From Owenia fusiformis (taxonomy: Eukaryota; Annelida; Polychaeta; Sabellida; Oweniidae), in assembly GCA_903813345.2 (NCBI GenBank), contig CAIIXF020000005.1, positions 36,771,375-36,831,374 of the forward strand: 60,000 nt of DNA, read 5' to 3'. The first letter of the stretch is position 1. Each line of letters opens with the position of its first letter. The notes beneath the pieces are model-generated. The model saw only the letters and a program-made list of their open reading frames with translations. It made no database searches and was not told the origin of the DNA. Of the stretch, positions 32,901 to 41,697 are shown piece after piece. The translations under genes and the position numbers were made by a program.

Positions 32901-33714
32901 AAAATGCATCTTGCAAATTTGTTGGATTTTCTAGCAGAAACCGACAGCCCCCCCCTCCCCCTCTTCATTTTTCCGATCACAGGGAGTGACTTACAGTCAT
33001 AGAGGCAAACGTAACTAAATCATCACTTGATATAACATTGTATTGAATGGACACAAAAATCAACTTTGGACAGTGGAGATATTAAAATGACATTCAAAAT
33101 ATTTCTTTTAAAGATCACTTACAATTAAATGCCCTTTGCGAAGACTATCGTCGGGAACTCGAACCTGACCAACTAGTTCATACTGGTCGTCTAACTTTGG
33201 TCTCCATACTTGGAATGATAGGGGAGCAGGCTCATCAATCCAAGCTTCGAATGATTCTACCAATCCCGCAGAAAGAACTGCCGTAGAATCCGTCTCTCCT
33301 AACAAAAATACTTTCTCACCACCAGATCTAAAAGTGTAACTCCCTTGTACAATTGGCAGCATCCCTCTAGTCTGTCTGGCTGGAAATATGATTATCTGTC
33401 ATTAGATAACAAAACACATGCTTTTTTCTATGTGGCTGGCCGGCCATTGTGGACGACCCTGCCTTAAAGGAAAATACATTCTGAACTTGAAAAATGTATA
33501 ACCTTTTAGCTTTTGAAGTAACCATTTGATTTTCCGTTTTTGTTTTCAAAACTGCATCGGTCATATTCTAAAGATGCATACATTCCGATCGATCTTATCA
33601 AGGAACTCGCATTTGTTTTTTAGACGATATGAAAATAAGACTAAACTGTGACAAACCTGCTCCATTACGGATACAGCAGACCGCTAGGATCACCGTACGT
33701 ATTAGTGACATCAT
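19244..33714 (-). CDS. Gene B: large secreted WRP/VWA/Ig/MAM/PAN mosaic protein
   Basis: Coding exons (minus): 33714-33657, 33379-33123, 32418-32199, 31965-30691, 29475-28903, 28774-28202, 27937-27542, 27373-27105, 26718-26481, 25209-24805, 23494-23363, 22300-22097, 21906-21736, 21531-21253, 20965-20770, 20498-20360, 19378-19244. All have AG/GT borders and matching phases. They join to exactly 5,520 nt (1,839 residues plus TGA), strong support for the model. Domain order: signal peptide, WRP module (20-178), Thr/Pro linker (179-603), VWA (604-794), VWA (795-985), linker (986-1117), WRP module (1118-1286), Ig-like (1287-1421), MAM (1422-1590), PAN/Apple (1591-1683), unrecognised C-terminus. 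No transmembrane segment is seen, so it is probably secreted. VWA, MAM, Ig and PAN are binding domains of extracellular matrices; a matrix, mucus or adhesive role is inferred. It is the tandem paralogue of gene A. Confidence 0.9.
19459..20268. mobile_element. 810-bp TIR element, copy 1
   Basis: Ends ACCCTACTATCACACCAAAC and the complement of the form GTTTGGTGTGATAGGGGGG. A third copy of the end motif (TATCACACCAAACAAGTTGCC) lies internally at about 19,850. The interior is unusually rich in GAACG/CGTTC words and has no long open frame. It lies in the last intron of gene B. The copy at 22,426-23,235 has the same length in the opposite orientation. Confidence 0.85.
21253..21531 (-). CDS. Gene B exon 15: PAN/Apple-type domain
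   Basis: One 279-nt phase 1-1 exon. The pattern NMTRLECLQACVQYAEFYCK, SADYVEETSECMLSNSN and a final YYERIDG matches the PAN/Apple layout: Cys in a short helix, then C-x-S-x-DY, then C-x-LS and a terminal YYER. PAN domains bind proteins or carbohydrates extracellularly. A second helical Cys (QACVQ) is present as in the family. Confidence 0.8.
21736..23494 (-). CDS. Gene B exons 12-14: MAM domain
   Basis: Exons 23494-23363, 22300-22097 and 21906-21736, all phase 1-1, encode about 169 residues with MAM hallmarks: FSCDFEVDRCN, FTWKRH, TGPSGDHTSGNG followed by YYLYTDVS, a central FYHAYGTDIGAF, and the end WKGDVAIDDLMLVFG. MAM domains mediate adhesion or oligomerisation outside the cell. The exon 12-13 intron contains copy 2 of the 810-bp element. 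Confidence 0.88.
22426..23235. mobile_element. 810-bp TIR element, copy 2 (inverted relative to copy 1)
   Basis: Reverse complement of the element at 19,459-20,268, with matching ends (ACCCCCCTATCACACC and GGTGTGATAGTAGGGT) and the same internal end-motif copy near 22,840. It lies between the first and second MAM exons. The short open frame inside is incidental. Confidence 0.85.
23500..23815. mobile_element. Single arm of fold-back element
   Basis: Matches one arm of the fold-back copy at 8,106-8,828 (shared phrases GAATGAAATGAAATATCTTT and GACCTCTCAATATT). It begins within about 10 bp of the MAM exon acceptor at 23,494 and is followed directly by a more complete copy. Confidence 0.65.
23819..24672. 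mobile_element. Fold-back element, complete copy with nested insertion
   Basis: Arms start GGAGTGGTATCGAAATGGTG and end with the approximate complement CACCATATCAATACTCACCC. It is the same element as at 8,106-8,828 but interrupted at its centre by the 230-bp TTAA element. Confidence 0.75.
24165..24394. mobile_element. Nested 230-bp element with TTAA target duplication
   Basis: Flanked by TTAA on both sides (24161-24164 and 24395-24398). Ends AGAGGCTCTATGCC and the complement of AGATGCATTATGCC agree at 11 of 14 positions. The related fold-back element at 8,423 has a single TTAA with the same flanks and no insert. TTAA duplication is the mark of piggyBac-type transposition; no transposase is present, so this is a MITE. 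Confidence 0.85.
24805..25209 (-). CDS. Gene B exon 11: Ig-like domain
   Basis: A 405-nt phase 1-1 exon. An acidic Ser/Asp/Gly stretch precedes an Ig-like fold with Cys in ELLSCHLSD and in SDAGRYRC. It is strongly conserved with the gene A exon (2,484-2,894), except that the acidic linker differs by small in-frame indels. Confidence 0.88.
25472..26457 (-). mobile_element. Mariner-type DNA transposon relic
   Basis: TIRs of about 150 bp (ends CAGTGCGTATAAAAAAACGC and the complement of CAGGGCGTATCAAAAAACGC) with TA on each side. On the minus strand the interior retains SPDLNCCDFFFWSYLRS, the C-terminal catalytic-region signature of IS630/Tc1/mariner transposases, in a frame broken elsewhere. 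It lies in the gene B intron between the second WRP module and the Ig exon, starting only about 22 nt past the donor at 26,480. Confidence 0.8.
26481..27373 (-). CDS. Gene B exons 9-10: second WRP module
   Basis: Exon 9 (27373-27105, 269 nt, phase 1-0) and exon 10 (26718-26481, 238 nt, phase 0-1). Motifs are NRFEFRSATN, MQIWRP, GGIQVVEGDLLGFTE and YRNYSFGHS. Nearly identical to gene A exons 6-7, with one extra Ser codon in exon 10. Confidence 0.88.
27542..27937 (-). CDS. Gene B exon 8: second Thr/Pro-rich linker
   Basis: A 396-nt phase 1-1 exon. The correct frame, fixed by the neighbouring exons, starts TTTSTSTTTTTTTTQ and continues with TTTKPATQPP-type units to VADDSESTPG. Other frames of this repeat give Gln/His/Asn-rich proteins that are artefacts. 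Confidence 0.82.
28202..28774 (-). CDS. Gene B exon 7: VWA domain 2
   Basis: A single 573-nt phase 1-1 exon encoding a full von Willebrand factor A domain. Strand one is LDVVFVIDASGSIDEDNY, with the MIDAS motif D-A-S-G-S. The MIDAS Thr is in GGSTDTIAG and the Asp in VITDGAAKTG. The domain ends with a Cys shortly before the donor, pairing with the Cys at its start (NCADG). All metal-binding positions are intact. Confidence 0.92.
28903..29475 (-). CDS. Gene B exon 6: VWA domain 1
   Basis: Also exactly 573 nt and phase 1-1. MIDAS is VIDSSGSVGEENY, with Thr in AGSTATKEG and Asp in VVTDGAAKTG. Flanking Cys are SCRGTS and KSCIQT. Length and sequence agreement with exon 7 shows a tandem duplication of one exon. 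Neither VWA exon has a counterpart in gene A. Confidence 0.92.
29536..30480. mobile_element. Probable fold-back element in the gene B linker-VWA intron
   Basis: A near-perfect hairpin (CAAATATTTAATTCTATT and its complement) lies at 29,536-29,641. The phrase TTTTATTATATCACTGTCAT at about 29,641 recurs inverted at about 30,447 as ATGACAGTGATATAATAAA. Between them are further palindromes, including GGAAGTCACGTGACTTCC (about 30,362-30,379). The boundaries are tentative. Confidence 0.5.
30691..31965 (-). CDS. Gene B exon 5: long Thr/Pro/Gln-rich linker
   Basis: A 1,275-nt phase 1-1 exon encoding 425 residues. The first part is TTQVPTTQLPTTTEPATQPP. Then come repeats of 29 residues (87 bp) built from TNPATQPPTT, TATQPPTS and IEPATQVPTT. 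Thr-rich mucin-like sequence suggests dense O-glycosylation. Long open frames on the plus strand (Cys/Trp-rich) and in another minus frame (Gln-rich) are by-products of the 87-bp period. Confidence 0.88.
32199..33379 (-). CDS. Gene B exons 3-4: N-terminal WRP module
   Basis: Exon 3 (33379-33123, 257 nt) has GGEKVFLLGETDSTAVLSAG, FEAWIDEPAPL, FQVWRP and VGQVRVPDDS. Exon 4 (32418-32199, 220 nt) has FIIADGDALGFYAHT, DGEHAVGDIETFDD and FAFAVNYDE. Both lengths equal those of gene A. The module is phase 1 on both outer edges and is split by a phase 0 intron. Confidence 0.88.
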
Positions 33715-33716
33715 AC
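33657..33716 (-). CDS. Gene B exon 2: start codon and signal peptide
   Basis: Acceptor TTTTAG then GT ATG ATG; the coding part encodes MMSLIRTVILAVCCIRNGA and one base. A hydrophobic core follows a basic residue, as in secretory signals. Confidence 0.85.
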
Positions 33717-35740
33717 CTAAAATAGAGAGATAATAAGCTTAATTGAGCGCTCTGAAATAAATATTCTGTTTGTGATTTATTTGCATTCCAGTATGAAGGA
33801 AAGAAGATTCTCCATATACGCATAATGTACAGAGTGTCAAAAAGAATGGCAACCCTCTATACAGATTTAGATGATAGTTCCTGAAACGCGGTGTTGGATG
33901 CTTTCAAAAAGTACTGATGTATTCCATCATTTGGGATATGGAGGATTTGTTTTCCTTTATAACTCGTTACTCCTATGTATGCATATTTTTGCATTCTGTG
34001 ATCATTTGTAAAATTTCCCTTATTCTTTTGGCAAATGTGTTGGACTTGCATAGTGTAAACCGGAAAAGTGAATAACGTCTTAATAACAAAATGGATGAAC
34101 TTCCGCCGGAGGAACTTTGTATTTTCATCATTTTCAATAAGAAGGATGTCGATTTGTATCCAAATTGGGGAACGGCCTATTTTATTACTCATAGAGCAAC
34201 TTTCATTGAAATTCACTTTCTTGTTCACAAGAATACTTGTTTTGCTTCTCCCAAAAATTAATGATATACTATGTTGTGTAATCATGCTCAAGTTAAAGTG
34301 CGCAACATTATATATCAAACGATTACGTAATCGTTTCTTTGGGATACGTGGATAGCAGTTTCCCCATGCCAAACAATTTTTATAAATGTATGTTAGTTTT
34401 TTTTATCTAATAAAATTTATACCACTTGTTCTTTTTAATATAAATTACCCATTGATTGGGGCTGCTGGATGTATATACTCGTGACTCAATAGCTTTTCAG
34501 GTAAACTGTATGGTTACAAATCGACCTCTTTCTTGGTACAAATGATGAAAATAAAAATTCCTCCGACAGAAGTTTATCCATTTTGTTATAAAGGTGGCCA
34601 GTTCAATTGTTTGAACGAGGTGAAGTCTCGTCAGTTGTTTTACACATGAGATAATGTCCCTTCAAAGCGTCCAATTTGTCCAGATACATGATTCGATGAC
34701 CTTATAAACTGAATTTTTTCACCACACGATAGTACATGTATATCATTTTTATGGAATACGTTCCAAAAATCGCAATTTATAAATAAAATAGTAAATGTCA
34801 ACGGGAAATCTGTACCAAAAGTCGAAACAGAGTACTGGATAGATTTGGCAGCCATACAATTACCATCATACAGGATGAGTAAGCAGAACGTATTGAATAA
34901 GGGAGTTACCTTTTCAATGCAGAATCACGGGAAGAAAATATACCATGACTCTACTGTACTGAGCATATTATATGGCGTAGATTTGGCGTTACCCAATATG
35001 CATTTCAGTCCATTGAGCTAATCTAACTATTTGATTTCAATTGATCAAAATTATAAGTATATATATAAATTAAAAGGCGCTTCGTGACTTTTTAGATGAA
35101 TTGACGTTATAAATAAATACAAGAATATCATATATGCCATTTCATGTACAATAGGGGATATGAATTTTTAGACGAGTTTTCATAGTTTTCAAACCAATAA
35201 AATTTCATGAAAAGTAACAGTTATTTATACTCATGATGATAAAAAATTGTAATCTGGCAAAAAATCGCACTGTATTTTTCCAGATCATGGAAGTTGAGAA
35301 ATGTGTTGGGTCGGGGCCTCATCCAGAGTTTTTCGGATATTTTTTAAAGAAAAACTGTCAGCATTCTTGGTCAGTTTGTATAGTCATGGTCAAAGAAACA
35401 TGCACGATATGTTATTAAGCAATATCCTTAGATAAGAAGGTATCTCCTCAATTTAAAATTAGGGGAGGGGAACATATATCCCAATAAACTTTCCCACCAA
35501 TTAACTGCAGACGCTACTAAAGATGCTCATGCTTTCACTGTTTCGTATTGTGTAATCGTGACGTAATGTAAATTCACATTTAGTATACATGATTTATATA
35601 TATCACATAAAATTGTATACTTAACATACTTAAAATTATTAGTCAAAATTAGCCAAATAAAAGTTTCATATTTTAATCGAATATTATACTATAGTAATAT
35701 ATATTAATTAACTTTCTAAAAAAGAGGGAATGATACTCAC
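33717..35740 (-). other. Gene B intron 1
   Basis: Contains a degraded transposon-end-like sequence (ACAGAGTGTCAAAAAGAATG, about 33,830) shared with gene A near 7,180, so it predates the duplication. A 171-codon minus-strand open frame at 33,857-34,372 is not conserved in gene A and is not accepted as a gene. Confidence 0.55.
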
Positions 35741-35803
35741 TGCACTGTAAATGTCGATATCCAGATCCAGCTGCAAACCTATTGAGGGGTTCCGAATGAT
35801 CGC
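35741..35803 (-). other. Gene B untranslated exon 1
   Basis: Ends at the donor GTGAGTATC (GT at 35740-35739) and is homologous to gene A exon 1. The start is estimated from the TATA box. Confidence 0.65.
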
Positions 35804-35828
35804 TAAAAAACTAGGCTAGTTATATGAT

Positions 35829-35835
35829 CTTTATA
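35829..35835 (-). promoter_or_regulatory. TATA box of gene B
   Basis: The minus strand reads GATGTATAAAGATC, giving TATAAAG about 90 nt upstream of the exon 1 donor. Conserved promoter sequence continues to about 35,920 and further to about 36,170. Confidence 0.65.
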
Positions 35836-36329
35836 CATCACTTAATAAGCGTACACGTGATGTACGACCAATCATAATCATCGATGTCATTGTATCTACA
35901 TGAATCCTTACTTATTTGTTAAAATGTCTTTGGTGTCTCAAAAGGTTTTGATCTCTATTATTTTAAGCACATTGGACACCGAGGAACTTAATTTGATATA
36001 CTTCTGAAGTCTTTGAATACACATACGTTTCTGCGTATTTGAAGAAATTTCTGATATTTCTTGTTGGAAAGGGAAATTCAGTTGATCGTGAAATTATACC
36101 CATTGTATAATAATGATGCACACAGCGGCTTCATAGGGAGGTCAAAACCCAATTTTGACAGAACTCCAGGACATGTGTTTGGAGTCGCAGTTTATTCGTA
36201 TTATAGACTACTATGCAAATTATAATAGATAAGTTGTTGGTTAAAATAATATTCATAGCTAGCTCTTACGATCATGAGTTTTGACAGAATTTTGATTACT
36301 TTATTCAATGTGTACTAATATATGTAGTA

Positions 36330-36935
36330 CAGGGTGAGCCAAGAAACGCCGCGTTTTAAAAAAAGTTCTGTAACTTTTTAAATGTTTGATACCAAATGAA
36401 ACTTGAAGTTGCAATTTAGTCATGCATTAAGATATTTACACTTGAAAATTTACACATACTTGAATAAAGAATATCACCAGCGCCTCACTTAAAAATGTGA
36501 AAAATAAACATAATTTGTAAAATGTACCTGAACTGATACGGCCTGATGACCACCCAGCTAATACTCCTGATGAAAACCCCAGTGATTTTAGGGTATATGG
36601 GGGTCTTCAGGAGATGGTATGTAGGCACCAAATCTCGAAGGATTGCCCAAGTAAATCTAGCAAATTAGGCAAGTTGAAAGAAATTTAACCAACATTACAC
36701 TGATACTGCGATATCAGAAAGGCGACTTAGAGAAAAAGCTAATCTAATCATTAAAGAGGGCGGCGGACCAATTAAATTCCTATTTTAGGTCAAATACGAG
36801 TACAATCCAAGTTAAAGGACCCACTCTATAATTTTATTATTCATGACCTCTGGCACTATATCACTGCAAAATTTGGTTGGAAAATAAAAAGGTTATAGTG
36901 TTTTTAATAAAACTTGGCGTTTTTGGCCCATCCTA
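36330..36935. mobile_element. TIR element with TA target, possible mariner-type relic
   Basis: Ends CAGGGTGAGCCAAGAAACGC and the complement of TAGGATGGGCCAAAAACGCC, with TA flanks. TIRs of about 60 bp are decayed. On the plus strand near 36,710-36,780 the reading ISERRLREKANLIIKEGGG resembles the extreme C-terminus of mariner-like transposases (weak). Confidence 0.7.
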
Positions 36936-37373
36936 TATATGTATTCTGTATTTATTTTAAGACAAGTGAGGTTTCAGCATCTCAAACAATACACGAAGAA
37001 CAAACGTATATGCTCTCGATTCTCTTAAAAGCCCATGATTTAATTCTGTTACCTAATGAAAACTCTTAGATAGAAAATTAGTTACGATGGCCAGACATAA
37101 ATCAAAGTCCGTTGTCGAAGTAAGAATGTATCATTAAGTGACTTTTGCTGAAAATTGTTCAAATGGGCAGGTCTTTCCCAACTGGAGCACTGGTCCACAG
37201 CACTGATACTAACAGGGGTTAGTATAATCCAAGATGGCGGACAAATTCATTGATCGATAAATCTTAAAAACCCATGAACCAAGTAAAATCTGAATTCCAA
37301 AGTTCGATTGTAAACAACTCCAAGGGGAAGCTCAACTTACGCAAATTACATTCTTGGCAGTGATGATACTTAC

Positions 37374-37564
37374 TCAAAAGGGATGATACAAACTGTGTGA
37401 GAACTCTCCATTGAGTTTCTTTCATCATCAATGGTCAATATCAAGTTCAATAAATATCCTGCGACTTCCGCATATGTTTCTTGCTGCATGCATTTAACTG
37501 GTGAGGTACATAACCTGCGGGAATATATACTGTATATAGGGAGCGGAGTGGATTTTCGGTCCAT
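37374..37564 (-). CDS. Weak candidate exon
   Basis: An open frame from ATG at 37,564 (MDRKSTPLPIYSIYSRRLC...) runs to a strong donor context TTTTGA|GTAAGTATC at 37,374. The segment has more CpG than its surroundings, as many invertebrate first exons do. No downstream partner exon could be assigned and no family is recognised. It might be an alternative upstream exon or noncoding. Confidence 0.2.
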
Positions 37565-37980
37565 TTTCTTCGGAAAATGTGTTTTTTGACACGGAAACGC
37601 CGCCAGAACTGCGCAAACGTAGCGCGAAAATAATGTTTCCACGTCACGAATGTTTTTTTGATCCCGCGATTGCTTTTAACCAGTTATTGATAGGCAATTG
37701 CCAAAAATGTCTTTAAATTGTACAAGTATAGATACACACTTCATGACCTGGTGGTGGCAAAAGTAGGCTATTGAAAGTCATCTAAAATGTGCATATTCAA
37801 GTATATTTGAGCGAGGCTTGACTATTTTCTAAACTAAATATGATTGATTCATCGCTAGTTTCCACCAATGATTTTGTAGATTTTTTAACAGGAATTAAAG
37901 CAATCGAAAAATCGACCCAGCGTGACATAGGCCTATAACCTATAAGACTATACACGCCATGGTCCTGAAAAAATATTTCA

Positions 37981-38438
37981 CATCAGCCCTTAGCGCAGAA
38001 TTTCATTCTGTGTTTTCATGAGCTTAACCGTGGTCTTTAAACCTGGCTCACGCCCACAGTTATTTCATGTACTTCGTTTTCCATTGATTTTGGATGTTGT
38101 TTCACAACAATTTGGCTTCCCATGTATTGGAACGAAAACTGAAACTTGTCCAGGATGGTTTCCCGTCGTGAGTCAAGCCCTAAAGCGAGATCATCTGCCA
38201 ATATCCTGTTTAATAACACTCATCATCGAGCAATGCATATATGTACATGTATTATGTCCTATTCCAGTAAACAATAATGTTTGATTTTCAATTTCTCAGA
38301 AAATCTCAAGAGGGGGATGTCCAATATATAAAATCTGGTGTACGTGTACATTGTACTTCCCCCTCCCTATTAGTCACAAGTTCTGTTTTTAATAATTTAA
38401 TGAAAACATAGAATGAAATTCTGCGCTGTGGGCTAATG
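37981..38438. mobile_element. Inverted-repeat element
   Basis: An arm at 37,981-38,020 (TTAGCGCAGAATTTCATTCT...) pairs with 38,400-38,438 (AGAATGAAATTCTGCGCTGT). The interior has overlapping short open frames on both strands without recognisable similarity. A tRNA-like sequence follows on the minus strand. Confidence 0.6.
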
Positions 38439-38451
38439 TAAAAAAGTCAGT

Positions 38452-38518
38452 ACACCGTAGTGGGGATCGAACTCAAGACATCGCTTTCCGGACGAGTGCT
38501 CTACCACTAAATTGAGAA
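38452..38518 (-). ncRNA. tRNA-like sequence (SINE head or tRNA pseudogene)
   Basis: The minus strand has an A-box TTTAGTGGTAGAGCACTC and a B-box GAGTTCGATCCCC at tRNA-like spacing. The acceptor and anticodon stems do not pair well, so a working tRNA is unlikely. Pol III-type internal promoter boxes suggest a tRNA-derived SINE fragment. Confidence 0.5.
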
Positions 38519-39593
38519 GAGTTCTGTTTTCAATAATAGGTACAAAGGAAATATAATATGAAACAAATATTGCCCAATGTACTCGTTGCTATAGTAAAAT
38601 TGTCACTTCAGCAATCATACAAAAATGATAAAGAGGGTAATCTGAAATAATGTTTCAGTTTTGATGTCACGTGCAACAGTAAATATATTATTCCTGTATT
38701 GCAGACTGAGCCTCATGCTATATGGCATACTGTAAAAGCCCAAATTTTCAAGGTGCCCTAATTTTCACTATGTTCGCTGAGGAGGCAAGATCGTGAAATT
38801 AAAGGCACAGTGAAAATTTGATTTAACATTGGGTTCAATTTGATATTTCTTCAAACAATGGAATTTGATGCCCATGAAACATTTTAGATTGACAAAATAG
38901 TGAATTTTTGTCAGCGGAAATTTGGACTTTTACAGTATTCAATTCAAACGTCACGGAAAAATCATGACAAAGTAAGCATTCCTTTATGAAATATAAATCA
39001 ATTGTAGTCGGTCACTTGTTTGTTTGTTTGTAAGCATCGCCTTTTATATTCATGCCGTGTAAAATGAAACAGTAAAATTAAATAAACACCATGGAATTTT
39101 ACATATTTCTTTTAGGTATTTTTTTATTTTGCTTTATAGTACATCGGTTTTGGTAATGAGCTTCTATATTTTATATGATGTCCCCTAGATCATATGGACA
39201 GTAGATTAAACCCCTATTCCTATTTTCAAAATGTAAAGTAATATTCTTAAGAAGTTACAGGCTTGTTCATTTTAGCAAAAGATACAGAATATTTAAGACT
39301 TCAGGCACATATCATATTGTTAGTACCTCAACTGAAATACTCGATTCTGATTGATTGATTAGCGGTCAACAATATGTATTGTACATGATATATGAGACTA
39401 ACAGTTGTCTTGAACAAGTATATTCCTCAACAAAATGATTACGAAATCCTAATATACATACTTAATTACTCATGAGGGTTCAACATGAGGGTTCACAGCT
39501 CTCGAAGTGTTTGACAGTCTCGATCTTCTCTTACTTCAAACATACACATAATCAAGACGTTACAAATGTGTTGTTTTTAATTATTTACATATA

Positions 39594-39678
39594 CAGGGCG
39601 GCCCGAAAGTAGGTTTACAGTTTAATAGAAGAAATTGTTGGATACTAATAACTTTAAACATGCTTTTGGGCCACCCAG
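39594..39678. mobile_element. 85-bp TIR mini-element
   Basis: TA-flanked, ends CAGGGCGGCCCGAAAGTAGG and the complement of CTGGGTGGCCCAAAAGCATG. Almost the whole element is inverted repeat. Same end style as the other CAGGG elements. Confidence 0.75.
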
Positions 39679-40429
39679 TATTTAGATTATCTGTTTAAAT
39701 CAAAACTGGCATTTTTAAAAACCTATGATTTTGGATAGGATTGTATTGTAACAGTAGATCGAGCTTTCGAAGACTTTTGGAGCCATTGCAGCCTCACATT
39801 TATAGGCTAAACCAGCTGCTGATTCTTCGAGGATGGACACTGTTCAATCATCATCACGCACTTTTCAGTCAGCAAGTCGAGTAATGTTCCATGTTTCTCA
39901 GCTGGTCACAATATAAAGTGAAATGAAATATTTCTTACTAGTTTCGATAATCTTAAAATGCATCCAGTGTAAGATTGCACATGTACATATTTACACCATC
40001 ATTTACTGAAGCCTGATAATTATTACCATTGTGGAGTCCATGTAACAAACATGCATTGTACCCTAGGTACAACACATTAATGTTGGCACAAGAAATTGTA
40101 CATTACACTTTGTTAAAGCAATTAGAAGGGATAGGGGCTATGTTGGGAGCAGGTTTTGACAAGGAAATAACATGCAAAATGTCACAAACTGCCATCTGTT
40201 AGACGCCCACTGCTATTACAGATGACCAACACAAACAACCAAACACTGTCCACAACAAAGTTGGAGAATATAACAATATGTCACCACTTCCGGTGGTGAC
40301 ATTTAAAAACGTTATCACAATTTCTCATTCAATGTCATGCCTACTTTCTCAAAAGTCTAGCATTCCTGACTTTATTTCTGGACCTTCTTTCGAAATGCAA
40401 TGTTACACTGACCAAAAAATTGAAAAATA

Positions 40430-41175
40430 GTACCGTGGGAAATTATTTGTAAAGCTAGAAAATGGGCCAAAAGTGAATTTCTCGAGACAAAAATGGCGAC
40501 CATTTTGAAAATAGGTGAGCTTTTGAACCAGGAGTCATGGGGGAGTTTTTTGTATCGATGTTGAACAAAAATAAACAGGAATCCTATCGACAGAGGTTTT
40601 AAGGCAAATGGTCCAAAGTGGATTTCACAATACAGATGGACAAAGCAATGTTAACTAAAATAACTGAAAACAAAAAAACTGATATAATCTTTTGCCGATA
40701 CTTTGTAACAAAATTATTTCATACAACTACTCTTTACATTGACATGGCTTTTTACAATGCAGGACACCTGAATGTATTTGTAAAGCTAGAAAATGGGTCA
40801 AAAGTGAATTTCGCGAGACAAAAATGGTGGCCATCTTGAAAATAGGCGAGCTTTTGAACCAGGAGTCATAGGGGAGTTTTCTGTATTGATGTTGAACAAA
40901 ACGTGCCACTATTGTTGGTCCAAAAGTGGATTTCCTAAGACAAATGGACAAATCGATGTTTACTAAAATGGCTGAAAATAAAAAAAACGGATATAATTAA
41001 CAAAACAAAATTATTTCATATAACTACTCTTCACATTGACATGGATTTTAACAATGCAGGACACCTGACATTATTTGTAAAGCTAAGAAATGGGTCAAAA
41101 AAAATTTCACGAGACAAAAATGGCGGCCATCTTGAAAATAGGCGAGCTTTTGAACCAGGAGTCATAGGGGCATTT
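40430..41175. repeat. Three-copy tandem repeat, about 300-335 bp unit
   Basis: Copies near 40,440, 40,778 and 41,070 share TTGTAAAGCTAGAAAATGGG, a variant of GAGACAAAAATGGCGACCAT, and GAGCTTTTGAACCAGGAGTC. No gene. Copies two and three are closer to each other than to the first. Confidence 0.8.
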
Positions 41176-41610
41176 TTGCATTTAAATCTTTAATAGCTCC
41201 TTTATTTGACTAAGATACAGTATCTAAATTCTATTTCGTTAAAGTGTCTTTCTAAGACTTAGAAGGAGAAATATGAGATTTCGAGCCATATGTCTCAAGA
41301 AAATGCTCTTACCTTTCTAGTAGGATGAGTTCAGGTGCCAAAAACAGCTGATCAAAGGATATATATCATTTTCTAATTGAAAATTTTTGTTGAGCCCTGC
41401 ATTTTTAACACTGTTTTGACAGGAAGTCATACCCAAAATGAAAACTGAATAAAACAACATTTATCCTAAATGTAGATCAAAATACTTACTCAGACATGCA
41501 AAATGTTATTATAAGTAGTAATGCTGATCATTTCTAAGAAATTTAAGCATATAAATAAGACTTTTTTCGTCTATGACTATATAGATAAAGAATTTCTTAT
41601 GTCAGGAAGC

Positions 41611-41697
41611 TTTGGCACTTTGGTGTAGTGGTTAGAGCTTTGGACTCTACCAGTCTTTTATTCCAAAAGATCTGAGTTCAAATCCCACGGGTGGAAT
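41611..41697 (+). ncRNA. tRNA-like sequence (SINE head or tRNA pseudogene)
   Basis: A-box-like TGGTGTAGTGGTTAGAGC and B-box-like GAGTTCAAATCCC, separated by a longer than normal anticodon/variable region. Acceptor ends do not pair. A T-rich TTTATT tract follows. Likely a tRNA-derived SINE remnant. Confidence 0.45.

Noticed and set aside
33857-34372. 171-codon minus-strand open frame
   Set aside because: Lies in gene B intron 1, is interrupted by indels in the homologous gene A intron, and has no recognisable domain.
41611-41697. Functional tRNA gene
   Set aside because: A- and B-box-like motifs are present, but the acceptor stem does not pair and the middle region is too long.
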